The notes beneath the pieces were generated by a model that saw nothing but the letters and a program-made list of their open reading frames with translations, made no database searches and had not been told where the DNA came from. Below are positions 39,747 to 51,470 of a stretch of DNA of 64,000 nucleotides, one piece after another (the first letter of the stretch is position 1; each line of letters begins with the position of its first letter). The stretch covers positions 8,761,135 to 8,825,134 of the forward strand of contig JAVDOI010000012.1 in the NCBI GenBank assembly GCA_032191485.1, written 5' to 3'. This DNA comes from Leptoclinus maculatus. Lineage: Eukaryota > Chordata > Actinopteri > Perciformes > Stichaeidae. Position numbers and translations under genes: made by a program.

Positions 39747-39907
39747 TTCATCTCCAGAATCTCCTCCAGCTGTTTGCGTCTCTCCTGGCGAAGACTATTA
39801 AGGTGTCCGTCTCGCTCGTGCAGGGACTGCTGAGTGGAGGACAGATGCAGTTTGGTGGCGTCCAGCTCCTGGCGCGTCTTCTCTAAAGCCCCCATCAGCT
39901 CCTCCAA
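39747..39907 (-). CDS. erc2: ERC2-like exon: LEELMGALEKTRQELDATK coiled coil
   Basis: A 161-bp exon with 53 codons plus two bases of a split Lys codon. It begins LEELMGALEKTRQELDATK, runs through LSSTQQSLHERDGHLNSL, and ends RRKQLEEILEM plus the split Lys. This is the most diagnostic part for paralogue choice. ERC2/CAST reads ELMNALEKTRQELDATK and QLEEILEMK, whereas ERC1 reads ELLMAMEKVKQELESMK and HLEEVLEMK as I remember them. The acceptor is TTGAATAG and the donor GTTAGT. The AA ending joins to the initial G of the 14830-14977 exon across an intron of nearly 25 kb. Confidence in family is very high; ERC2 rather than ERC1 is an inference from these residues. Confidence 0.95.
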
Positions 39908-41260
39908 CTATTCAAGGGAAACAAATATGCACAGGTTTAAACAGTATCAAAACATACTAGGATACTTGCCACATGTCTCCGTTTACATTAAAGCATATAA
40001 CTTATATACAATATACTTGCAGTCTCACACACGTACACAGGGACATGGTCAAATAATCAGATACACTTTTATTCCACTACATGGGGGTGTGTTAAAATGC
40101 CAGAATTCAACACAACAAATGGCGAGTTGACATCTAAATGCAGGTGAAATGACTATGGTTCAAAGGTTAGTTGAATGATATGTCCGCTGACCCTTGGACT
40201 GGAAACAAGGGTTCTCTCTTCTCTCCCACCTTTCTCCACTTATTTTATCTCACTCTCAAGTGTGGCTCTACTTTAGAGCAGGTGAGAATAATGCTCAACC
40301 CCTCAACTACGTCTCCTCCCTCTGCACACACATGCCCTCGAGCCATGCAGGCCAACCTGCGTGTCTAAAAGACAGGATGTGACCTCAGGGTGTCATTATC
40401 CTAAGACAGGAAGTGTGTAATTGTCTAACAACAAGTTCTTTACAATAGGATGGAGTACTGGGCAGGCTCGTTCGGATGATGTAAATGGTGGCCACAGGAA
40501 TTAGAATGTATCTTTGTTAAATTCTGATGATGCACAGATTTGAGATATAAGATAGTCAAACAATAAATTCTGAAGTGTTGGATCTCAAATGAACAAAGGG
40601 GAAGAAAGTGAAGGAGAAGCAAAAAAAGAGAAGCAGTATTCGGGGGAAGCACTACATGGGGTAGGACATGAAAAAAAGGAATGGGCCTCTTTTATGAAGG
40701 GGCCAAATCGTTCACACATTTTCAGGACACTCTCCATCTCCGCTGGCTTTCTAGGTGTGTTTCACAGATGTCAGATAATGTTCTCACTGACTGTTCATGA
40801 ATATCACATATGGAGCGAGAGAAGAAAAGGTGAAAGCCAAGCGAGTGGGGAATACAGATATTTTAAATGGTGGGAAAAGGGACAACTTTCTGTCATGACT
40901 TCCTTGAAATGTGACAAAGCATTGATTTAAATAAAATCCCTGCCAACAACAATTGACCTTAGTAGTATCCAGCAGTTAATATACCCAATATCAACAAGAC
41001 ATCCAACCGTCCAAAATCACACCATGCTTAATGTTTGATGTCTTCTTTCAGGCTTAAAACAATCCAAAGCCAGTCTTTTCATCTTGAGGGTCAAGGGTCA
41101 CACACACACAACTCCATTTACACCCACCACATGTCTATCAAGCCTCATGCACCGTCTGCCTACCTCCCAGTCCCCCATTATCCACCACCCAGGCTAGCCC
41201 TCACTTCACAATCACATCATTAATAAGGAATACAATGCATTTTAGTGAAATTAGGGACCT

Positions 41261-41378
41261 AATCAGCTTAGCAGTGAGCCTGTGCGTGCTAATTTAGCTC
41301 AACTTCAAGGCAAAGCCCCCCAGCCAGGCTAAGGCTCACTAAGACTGGCCCAAAGCCCCTTTAGGTGCTAAGCTGATT
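41261..41378. repeat. Interrupted inverted repeat
   Basis: AATCAGCTTAGCA (41261-41273) is the exact reverse complement of TGCTAAGCTGATT (41366-41378). The adjoining AGTGAGCCT (41273-41281) is the exact reverse complement of AGGCTCACT (41332-41340). The 3' arm is split by 25 bases. Confidence 0.8.
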
Positions 41379-42673
41379 GGGGGCTCAGAGGTAAGGGCCA
41401 AATCCCTCTTGTCCATTTGCGTCGGTGTTGCTGGTTCAGAGGCCTAGTTCAAACGCCACAGAGGGAGAGAGAGGAAGAGAGATGGGAACAGAGATGGAGA
41501 GAAAGGGAGAGAGAGTGAGGAGATAATTGGCTGAGACAAGTTAAGAAGGCAGATGGGAAAGAACGAGGCTTGGGACAACGGATGAACAGCAGAAATGATG
41601 GCAGGAGAAAGATAAGAGACAGAGAGAGAGAGAGAGTGAGAGACTTAGAGAGCGGGGGTGTGAAGAAAAGTGACCCAGGGCATTACCCATGCTTCATTTC
41701 AGTAGGTCAGGCTGATGGAAGACTTTGTTTAGCGTATTACACATCATGAGACTGATTACTCTGGGACAGAGGGGAGAAAGAAGAAAGAAGAAAACCAAGG
41801 AAAGGCTGCGGGGGGAGAAGGGCGGGGGGGGGGGAGAAATGTGAGAATGTGAGTCTGGCAGGGCGCTCTGAAACGGTGCCAGGGTCAGGTGATGTTTCAG
41901 AAGGACCTGTCCCACTCTCTATTCCCCCAACATCCCTTTCCACATACACTGTTTTTCTCTAGAGTCTGAGGCAAGAGCGGCAGTTGACTGACGACTGTGT
42001 AACTGCATGTTAATGGCATGTTGACTCCTGCCTCGTTATGTGGTGACGTCATGCTGGCTCACAAAATTCAATGTGTTGACAGCGCCTACTGTAGCTGTGA
42101 GCATCAACGACGGAGCAGCCAGAGAGCCAGGTCAAATGGGTACCTTTCCTTCAGTCAGTAGCGCGACTGCAACTCTATTTTGGCTCAATACATGTCAAGT
42201 GCAGACTCCAGTATGACTGCATGCTCGCTCATTATGTTCTCTATGTGTCTGGGTATGGATTGACTTGAAATGAAAGCAAGTTGACGATGACTTTTGGGGT
42301 CAATGAGTTAACGTTAACGTGGCACAAGCAAGGAAAGGGTTTCCCTGATTCTGGCTACGCAGGGGTAAACTTCGGTCAAAAGCTGAATCATCCACTTGTA
42401 TGCGTGCGAAACGTCCCACAGACATAAATATTCTTTCGGACTTCTCAGTGGATCAGAATATTGTTTGATAAACAGTATCCATGCTGACTGTAAGTCAAGC
42501 GTGTAAAGTGCAGAAATTGAAGAAAAAAAAAAGAGGGGGAAAAAAAACAGCCACAGTTAGCATTGGCTCTAACAGACTTTTCTAAACTGAGTTTGACCTC
42601 TTCATTTCCCACTCTGTCCACCAATCTCCTCACTTCGTCTTTTAAGTTATCCTCTATCAGATTCTACCTCTAA

Positions 42674-42775
<102 letters not shown>

Positions 42776-42971
42776 ATATGTATGTGTTTGAAGCAATGCA
42801 GCCACTATTCTGCCTCAAAATGTTACTCCTTGTTTTAACCGCCGATTGCTCTCATATTACTTGTAGCACTCATCAGTAATGCAAGGTCATTCTCATTCAA
42901 ATGCACACTCACACCAGGAGGAAACACACTCCCTTGCCCTGTTTCTCTTTCCCACCACAGACACATCCACG

Positions 42972-42979
<8 letters not shown>

Positions 42980-43017
<38 letters not shown>
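42980..43017. repeat. (CT)n-(AC)19 compound microsatellite
   Basis: A short CT run leads directly into a perfect AC array. Confidence 0.96.
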
Positions 43018-43018
<1 letters not shown>

Positions 43019-43513
43019 AATTCTGATTACATGCACATAAACTCACAAACATTTGCTCACATTTTCAAGCATGCAACAGCAAACTTAATGAGCAACATAA
43101 AGTGGACGTGTTTTGATTCATTGTTAAATCTCAGCCTAGAGGGGGGGAAATAAACAACAGCATGTTTAGAGAATCAAAACTGAATGAAGAAGAGAATAAG
43201 ATAACAGACATGAATTTAAAACATAACACTATTTTGCAATAATGTTATTTGTTGTTTAATAGTGACATATTAAGGGATTAAGGATCATTCATTAACGGCA
43301 GTCTGCCTGCAGTTACACTCTGAGCCACATGGGTGTGCACTGCAGTTAAGTTCCTCACATTTTTTCCAGTGGTCCTTCTCAGTTCTAGGTGAGCTGTTAC
43401 CTGCATTCAATTTTAAAGGTAGGGATGCATGGGACTATCTGTGTGTGTATGAATGAGTGAATACAGTATTTGGTTTTCAAATCTCCCATTAGTGTGTGAA
43501 ACATCAGGTAAAC

Positions 43514-43645
43514 CTGTCTCTGGGCCTGAACACGGGCAGTCTCCTCTTGCGCCCAGAGAGCCTCCCTATGTGCGGAGGTGTTCATGCTCTCCCTCAGTGC
43601 CCTCTCCAGCTCCCTGATCTCCTCAGCCGTCTCCCGCATGGCATC
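43514..43645 (-). CDS. erc2: ERC2-like exon: IRELERALRES coiled coil
   Basis: A 132-bp phase-0 exon (44 codons) on the minus strand. It starts DAMRETAEEIRELERALRES and ends ETARVQAQRQ, and aligns without gaps to the ERC stretch DSLRKKDDRIEELEEALRES ... AREMVLAQEE ... EKQ. The acceptor is CTTTCAGCTTCCCAG; the preferred cut is after the second CAG because homology begins at D. A cut after the first CAG (exon end at 43653) adds eight bases and would pair in frame only with the internal donor of the upstream exon. The donor is GTTTAC, weaker than usual. An unusual Trp (ALWAQEE) occupies a position that is Leu or Val in the family as I recall it. The role is coiled-coil rod; the exon junction before LEEL matches the family. 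Confidence 0.9.
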
Positions 43646-45553
43646 CTGGGAAGCTGAAAGAGGAAACTGAGGGGGCTGAAGGAGTTCAGAGGAGGAGGAC
43701 AAGGAAGCAGGTTGGAAGCAAAAGTAGCAAAAGCCAGGGAGAGAGTGTTTTCTTTGAGTATACTTTGTTTTCAAAACTCATCATCAAATGTTTTTTGCAT
43801 TGGAATAACACTATATTGGCAAAAGATAGCTTGAGAAAAGATGTATTTGTTGATCTCTCCACTAAAAGGAATCCAGTCCATGTAAAACAGAAACAAAAAG
43901 AAAGCCGGGGTGAGAGAATAGCAAGACTGCTCTCAGAAGAAAGAGACACAGCCAAGACAGAAGAGAGTGCTGAGTGATGGAGAGAGAGAGTGTGTAAGTG
44001 CTGTGACCTTTGCCGACATCCATAGGATTGTGCGCATATGCGAGTGTGGGTGTGTGGAGTTGACCAATGCGCTTTCACATGCACAGTTTGTGTGTGGCCT
44101 CCCTGACACCTATGGTGTGTTGGGGAAAAGGATCCCTCTCCACACTGGGTGATGGAACTGTGAAAGAAAACAGTGGACAGAAATAATAAACCCCTGATTC
44201 TCTCTCTCTCTCTTTTTTTTTAACTCTCCCTCCTACTCCTCAATAGTTGACTAGCTTTCAAGTTCACACTTTCACACTTTTCTGGGAGCAGTGCAGAAGC
44301 CTTGGAGTTAAACGGATAAGGAGACACTTTCAAACTGAGCAAGAAAGAGTTACACAAACTAGAGGTGTGATGTAGGAAATAAAATAAAAGTAGCATTCTG
44401 ATATGAACAACTGAATAGGAAATATCATGTTAACACTTGTTTTAGCCAGTTTGTACAAGCTTACATAAAGATAGTAGTTACTTAAGTTTCTATAAGAATA
44501 CATTGCATGAGAGTGAGAGCAGCTACCCGCTGTCTATAGAAAAAAATGGTAGATGGGTGTTTTGAGGGTTAGACTAAATACTGGAAGCTGGAACTTGAAC
44601 TGAACTGGAAACACCACAAGTTTGATAACACAGTTGTAGAAGTATGAATCATCATGACACAGTACAACCAACAAGTTGCCAGAGCAACAGACATTGTTGG
44701 AAGCAACGAAGGGTGCGTAGGAAACTCTATCCAGACAGCAAGAAATAAAAAAACGAGTAAAAGAGAAAATCACCCAGCTGAAATGTTTCAAGTCATGCTA
44801 CAAGCACTTAAATTGATATTTCATTTCAGAAATGGCTGCATGTGAAAGCCAGTTAGTGAGTTCAGAATGCTTAGAAACAATTGAAGCTTTGCAGGTAATT
44901 GCTGATATATGGAGCTCAGCGTTAGTGTGCGTGTGTCTACGGTTATTATAAAGTAATGAACCAAATAGGCACATTTTTTTTTAGTTTTTAGGTCAAACAG
45001 TGGCTCACACATGGTGAGTCTATTCTGAGGGCAGAAAAAAGAAAACACTAAATGCATGGAAAACTAAAAAGAGTCAAGGGAACCAGGAACATGGAAGATG
45101 CATCTGAATGACCAATTTACTTCCCCTCAAATAAATATTAAAGTGAATTTTGACTTGGTCCCTGTATCATACATTGATAGTGGTCAAGAAAGCTCCTAAA
45201 ATTCAATAGCAATTATTAAATAGCTGGGCTACGACTTATTTATGACCAAAAAGGCTAATCATCGGACTTATTCAGTGATACTGACAGAAACACCAGCGAT
45301 GGGATTATCCCTGAGTGTGATGAAAATAGTGCCAAGCCAGCCAAATTGCAAGCGGATACTTGTGGCTCGTCACGTCAGCACGACACAGCTGGAGGTGAGC
45401 GACAAACACCCGCACACACACATACAGAGGCAGGCTGTGTGCGTCAGCAGTCCAAAGCTGTAATTGGATGTGACAGACGGGCAGTAATTCGATGCACCAG
45501 AATCAACAAGTACTGGTCTGACCCTGCCTAACAGACAGAAACACACAAATGCA

Positions 45554-45560
<7 letters not shown>

Positions 45561-45608
<48 letters not shown>
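45561..45608. repeat. (AC)24 microsatellite
   Basis: A perfect AC array of 48 bp. Confidence 0.97.
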
Positions 45609-45610
<2 letters not shown>

Positions 45611-46522
45611 CACTGAGATGGGGCTGCCACCGCTGGACCCCATGAATGAAACCTGACCAGAAAGCTGTCTGCCTGTGTGTGCCTGTGCATATGTGTGTGT
45701 CCGCATATGTGCAGTATATGTCTGTCCGTCTGTCTGTCTCAGTGCATATCTGTGTGATTTTTATTAGTAACAAGAGAATATTGCTGGCTTTCATGAATAC
45801 AAAGAATGGAAAAAGGGCAAGAGAGATACAGAGAGTGGGGAGCAATGGAAAGATAATTGCCTCTGCAGCACCAATCATCACCTAATGCCCTTGGGAAGGA
45901 TCATTATGGAGTCTAGCCCTTTCTGGTGTGATGGAGGGATTATAATCACTAAAATAAACGAGCAGAGAGTGAGAGAATGCACATTTCCAGAAGCTGTATA
46001 CCTATAATCCTCGGCTTCACAGGCACACAAACCACACATACATCTGTCTCTGTCAAAAAAGTTAAGTGTGCAGCATCAACCTCTGTGTGTCCTATTTCAT
46101 GATTTAAAAAATGTTAAGCATGTGTGCATGGCCAGCAGTTTCATATACAGTTTCAGTCAAATGTACAGACTGTGGGAAAAGGCTTGGAGTGAATCTTCTT
46201 TAACTGTCCCCAGATTTTTCTATAATTCTTGTGTTTCTAAATAGAGGGGTTGGGGGGTGGGTATTGAGTGTCGCTGATGCTTCTCCGTTACAGATAAAAG
46301 AGAAATAAAAGGCTTGTGTGAAGGCTTGAAGTGAACGTTTCCGATGTGTGTTTTCTCTGTGTTTGTGAAGTGCAGCGTGGCGCGATGGAGACCATGGAGC
46401 GGAGAGATGCTATCACTCTATCCCACATAAACTCCCCTGGATGGATGGGGAGAGGGAGCAGTGAGGGAAGGCACTGTTTGTTTGTATTTACCCTCGGAGC
46501 GTGCTGTGTTCCTGATGGATCC

Positions 46523-46528
<6 letters not shown>

Positions 46529-46598
<70 letters not shown>
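46529..46598. repeat. (AG)35 microsatellite
   Basis: A perfect AG array of 70 bp in the intron between the QVK and IRELERALRES exons. Confidence 0.97.
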
Positions 46599-46599
<1 letters not shown>

Positions 46600-47336
46600 A
46601 CATGGGAAAGAAAGGGAGATAGAGGCCACAACTCATTGTATTATATAGATAGATGGTGAGCTGGAATATGTGCTGGTCCCTACAACTATTATCTAGTACT
46701 CAAAGTACTCAAAATTGTGCCGTTAGACAGGTCTCTCTGGGTCTTTTTTTCTCAGGGTTTTGTTGATTTGTGTTTTGTCTGGATTGTTGTTTTGTCCATG
46801 TTATGCTTTTGTTTTGCACATTGGCTTCAGAGAGGAACACCATTTTGTTCAACTGTATATTCGTATATATGGATTAGACCAAAACGGATAAGCAAGTCAG
46901 ATACATTTTATTGGCGTGTATGTTGGTGGATAAGAAATAAACAAAAATGGAGAAAAAGCAGTACAGAAAGTATTGAGAGTTTTCAACTGTAAAATATAAT
47001 GCTTACAGCACACCTGAGCACAATTCATAAATAACCACATTTAAGGGATTATAATTGTTTTTAAACATTTGTTAATGAAAAGGGTTAATGTTAAAACAGG
47101 CCAACAGCCATGCTAGCATGCTAAAGTAATGTGCAGCTGAGGCTGATGGTAATGTTTTTCAGGTAGTAGTCATATAGCTACCAAAGGGTTGAACAAATAA
47201 AAAAAAATTCACCTGATAAACTCAGGTGATCACATCAAATAGTTTTTAAGATTTTTCAGTTTCAGCTACCTACCTGCTGACTGACCGACTTTTACATTTT
47301 CAAATACTTACATCAGCATCGGCCAGCTTTTGATAT

Positions 47337-47370
47337 GGCTGAATGACAATAAACTTGAGCTTGAATTCCT
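47337..47370 (+). repeat. Retroposon 3'-tail-like sequence
   Basis: GGCTGAATGACAATAAACTT followed by GAGCTTGAATTC resembles the AATGACAATAAAGTTGAATT tails of fish non-LTR elements. No body of an element was recognised. Confidence 0.35.
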
Positions 47371-48331
47371 GCATTTGCTTGAACACATGTATTACCTCTG
47401 GTTAGTATTTTATAATACATTGAATATACACCAACAAAAAAATTCCGCTTCCTCTGAAACTTTCCCTTTTGCTCTTTTTATGGAAGTCATCTATCTCCCT
47501 CACATCAATTCCACTTCTCCCTTGCACTTGTCCCTGTACCTATTTCTTTCTTTCTTTCTGGCACTCACTTCATGTCTCTTTCCAGGTTGTAGAAATATTA
47601 ATGTGTGCTACTCAGACGCTGTTTAGAAGAGGAAATAGGATGTTGGATGCTGCCTGCCAGCACACACAGAAATAACAAAATATCTCAACCAAAAACAGGC
47701 TGAGAGCAGCTCTGGTTCTTTTTGGCAGAGAGGTACAGAGAGGTGTACTCTACTTCATCGGTCCTGTGGGAATAACCTGGCATGGCTGAGTTCTGCATAT
47801 TAACACCTCAGCATTGCTCTGCAGGCTAGCATATAAGCATGCACACAGACACACGCATACTGTCAAGCAAACAGCTGACACTCTTGTTGACACCTTAGGA
47901 GAACTATACAAATAAAAAATGGTAAATCATGATTCTCTCTCCTGCCTCACCAATCAGTTCTTTACTATTCCCATCTGAGCCATTATGCCGGCGCTCCTGG
48001 CTGGCATATGGAGCTGATACTGCAGGACTAAATGCCTGTCTCTTCCACTTAGATTCTGAGATGCACTGAGGGAGGTAGGGCAGGAAGCATGAAAGACTGG
48101 AAAAAGGGCTCTCGTTTGCTCAGAAGAGCAAAATGATACACAACGGGAGAATGTTGAGAGAGATGAAGGAAGGGGAAAGGATGATCATTTCTGAGGAACA
48201 GCTTGCAAAAGAGATGAGGAGGAAAGAAGAGGGCAGAATACATGAGTACAGTAAGAGCTAATCTGCACACTGTGAGATGAATAGGTGATGAAGAGCTAAA
48301 CTTGAGGCCAAAGAATGTACACATGTCCACC

Positions 48332-48332
48332 A

Positions 48333-48363
<31 letters not shown>

Positions 48364-48366
48364 AAC
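48332..48366. repeat. CA array abutting the donor of the QVK exon
   Basis: CA units on the plus strand (GT on the transcript strand) with a GC interruption. They run right up to the splice donor at 48366/48367, so the start of this intron reads as GU repeats in RNA. Confidence 0.95.
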
Positions 48367-48460
48367 CTGCGGCAAAGAGTGTGCATGTCCGTCAGTATGG
48401 GCATCTTTCCTCATCTCACCAACCATTGTCTGCTTCTGGATGTTAGGAGACTTCACTTGC
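48367..48460 (-). CDS. erc2: Divergent ERC2-like exon replacing the QVKDQNKK...LQ segment
   Basis: The previous exon ends in phase 2 and the next begins in phase 0, so an intermediate exon of length 1 modulo 3 is needed. This 94-bp segment fits. It follows an acceptor reading TTTCTCTCTCTGAAG, starts with G (completing Arg) and then QVK, exactly where ERC1 reads RQVKDQNKK. It ends LPQ where ERC proteins end the exon with LQ. The middle (SPNIQKQTM, then VGEMRKDAHTDGHAHS) matches poorly: only the M..E.R/K spacing resembles QMLEEARRRED. It carries 31 codons against about 45 in the family as I recall it, so 14 residues, or two heptads, are missing. The donor is GTTTGT, directly abutting a GT microsatellite. 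An internal donor (GTGAGA, exon then 48420-48460) would also stay in frame with a second acceptor at 43653/43654. Confidence 0.62.
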
Positions 48461-48562
48461 CTTCAGAGAGAGAAATATGGGTGACAACAGATAAAGAGAC
48501 GCTCAGTAAAGAAATGTAAATCAATCATTAACACCATAGAATACAAAAAGATGTGTACGACT

Positions 48563-48911
<349 letters not shown>

Positions 48912-49914
48912 ATGTTGTTTTACTCATGGTTTTGCTTTACAGTATTTTCAGAGTTAAACAAAGCTGACTTATTGCATCATACAGGTAAATGGTTGATCCG
49001 TGTGTACGGTAAAGCAGGGAAGCACTGTGCATGTGTCTTGTCTTAGTAACACTGGGACAAGACGAGACTTGACTGATGGAGGTGAGACACTGCTGTGTAA
49101 ATCTTTCAACAATACACACAAACACATGTAGACAGGAGATGGAAGCACACGCACGCACACAAACACAAATGTTCCTGATGTGAATGAGGTAAGTCTACAG
49201 ATAAGAAGGAAGACAGGAAGACACAGACGCACACACACAAGTGCATGTGCTTTTAGAAAATAAAGAAGTCCATAGAAACACACACACACACACACACAGG
49301 ATAATAAATCTGCTGTCAGTGTTGTGCATTGCGAGGTCCTGATTACAGAGCAAAACCTGCCAGGACGGCGGTGCATTTACCTCCACACAAAGAGCTGCTT
49401 CTTGTCATTTTCTGATCTTACTTAGCCTGAGAACTATGACACACACACACCCACGCACACCAACACACACACACATATATACACATATATACATAGAAAT
49501 ATATAGAAATATGCATAAAACACACACACAAACACTCACATACTTAATACACTCACTGGTGGAAACACATGTGAACCCACAAAACTCATACACCATAGGA
49601 TACACACAGCTGCCCTTATACACAATCTATATCTTCTCACAAACACTTTCAACCTAGAATCAAAACACAGTCTTTGAGCTCCCAGTTTGGCCTTCACACT
49701 TAAAGAAAAACAAATCATAGAAAGTGCGAGAAAGCTGACAGTGACAAATTAGCGCTTAAGAGAACCCTCCAACACTGTAAACAGGCTGCGACCAAGCAGC
49801 TGCTAAAACGCGCCACATTATTATTCCATATCCACACGGGTGTGTTTACTCTGGGCAAAACATACAAGCTGCCCCCACATATGGGCAAATATTTGCTGTC
49901 ACAGCCCTTAGAAT

Positions 49915-49915
<1 letters not shown>

Positions 49916-49958
<43 letters not shown>
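49916..49958. repeat. (GT)21 microsatellite
   Basis: A perfect GT array of 43 bp. Confidence 0.97.
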
Positions 49959-49960
<2 letters not shown>

Positions 49961-50274
49961 TTTGTCAGCTTTTATGAGTGATGTCGGTATGCAATTAATG
50001 TGAAATACCTAACAAGATGATGAATAAATTGAACACACAGTCACCTTGCCACACACAGACACAACATAGTGCCTTTTAAAACCAAAATATTTGTTCTAAT
50101 AATAGAAGACAGACCAGGACAGTATTTACATCTGATATTACTCCCCTTGTACAAAAACACAACGTTGGTCAGTTTATTAGGCCAGTCATTTCATGTCTCT
50201 GGCTTACTTCTCTATTTCTTTGTTTTATGACTCTGCTGTTGATTTTATACGTTTTTTATCATTTTTACGAGTGG

Positions 50275-50310
50275 GTTTTGAAAAGGGCTGCGTAAATAAA
50301 GATTATCATT
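50275..50310 (+). repeat. Retroposon 3'-tail-like sequence
   Basis: GTTTTGAAAAGGGCTGCGTA followed by AATAAAGATTATCATT resembles the TTGAAAAGCGCTATATAAAT tail with trailing ATT units seen at the ends of vertebrate retroposons. Confidence 0.4.
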
Positions 50311-50754
50311 CAATTCTGTTACCATTATGAATGAAGAATATGTACACACATGCACATGTGCGTACATATTTACACAGTGCAGAGGAGGAGGAGACGTTAT
50401 CTGTTTATACTCTGATCTTTGATGTCTGTGTTTTCATAAGCTCAGAGGTATGTCCATGGAGAGCAAACATGCCATGTGGGCATATCAGCTATCACACACA
50501 GCCGCCACTGGCACAGGTGTATAAACCAGCAGAACATGCTGGTCCCTTTTCATTGCTGTTAAACACCCATCAACCCATCAGTGCAAAATGAAGTAAGTGT
50601 TTTGACCACTGAGAAGGCAAATGAGGGCAAATAAAGTGTGAATAAGGAGCAGACGGGCTGGGCTGCATGTGAGTGGAAAATATGAAGGAAAAATTCAATT
50701 CAAGGGGGGAAAAAAAGTATTTTATTGCTGTGACATTTCTTAGAAAGATGAAGT

Positions 50755-50932
50755 GAGACAGAGAGAGAGAAAGAGAGAGGGGAGGGAGGGAGAGAGAGAG
50801 AAAGAGAGACAGAGGAGGGAGGGAGAGAGAAAGAGAGACAGAGGAGGGAGGGAGGGAGAGAGAGAGAAAGAGAGAGAGGGGAGGGAGGGAGAGAGAGAGA
50901 AAGAGAGACAGAGGAGGGAGGGAGAGAGAGAG
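50755..50932. repeat. Purine-only minisatellite with GGAGGGAGGG cores
   Basis: Almost pure A/G on the plus strand for about 178 bp. GGAGGGAGGG-type cores recur about every 30-36 bp (near 50781, 50814, 50843, 50879, 50913) and are separated by GAGAGAGAAAGAGAGA spacers. The few pyrimidines are single C bases in GACAGAGG. Confidence 0.95.
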
Positions 50933-51440
50933 CACCGTGAATGAGTCTAGCCATTTCCTAAACTGTACGTAATAAGTAATTTTTCACATTTCCTCTTGCT
51001 TTTTTTCACCTTGAGCATTCCACACATCCGCCTTCCAACATAAGCAGCTCCGCTTTATTTCTGGCTGTTATTTTTTTTCCTCTTGTATGTCTCAATGAAT
51101 ATTTCTATCGTTCTTTCTTTTTCTCATCCACTCTGTTTTTCCATTTTCCCTTACTCGTTTCCTCTTGTTTGTTTCTCATGTTTTGTCTCTTAGAACTTAC
51201 ATCCCTTTAGAAGGGCATTGAGAAAAATAGAATGAATGAACGATCCTCTAACCTCGCTCAACGAGTACTGCCAACGTGCCCTAGAGCCAGGCACAAAGAG
51301 TAACTGAATGGCTTCTGTAGAGCTGCTGAGTGGCCCACAGCAGGAAGTTGCGGTCACACAGAGACGCTCCCAGATCTCAATGTGGGAAACTGCGAATATT
51401 AAGTAGGGTGTTTCTGGAAAAGAGTATGTATTCTCAGTTG

Positions 51441-51470
51441 GCTTTTCCCGGGTAAATAAAGGTTAAAAGG
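51441..51470 (+). repeat. Retroposon 3'-tail-like sequence
   Basis: GCTTTTCCCGGGTAAATAAA followed by GGTTAAAAGG resembles the TCCCTGGTTAAATAAAGGTT tail found repeatedly in fish genomes. Only the tail is visible. Confidence 0.35.

Larger units (their letters stand above)
43646..48366 (-). other. Intron between the QVK and IRELERALRES exons
   Basis: A 4.7-kb intron. It contains a CA array (45561-45608), a pure GA array (46529-46598), a retroposon-tail-like piece (47337-47370) and, right at its 5' end on the transcript strand, a GT microsatellite (48332-48366). The remaining sequence is unique and AT-rich, with no exon I could support. Confidence 0.75.

Noticed and set aside
43765..43977. Plus-strand open frame ending RGERIARLLSEERDTAKTEE, which looks coiled-coil-like
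   Set aside because: It lies on the strand opposite the ERC exon, in its intron, and the charge pattern comes from purine-rich sequence.
46331..46648. Plus-strand open frame with a long RERERE tail
   Set aside because: The tail is the GA microsatellite and the head has no homology.
47255..47310. Minus-strand VSQQ with a GTAGGT donor, considered as the missing ERC segment
   Set aside because: An in-frame stop lies seven codons upstream and no acceptor fits.
47300..47385. Minus-strand segment EFKLKFIVIQPYQKLADAD with a perfect GTAAGT donor
   Set aside because: The sequence is better explained as a retroposon tail (AATGACAATAAACTTGAG) and does not match ERC; its phase is not needed by the chain.
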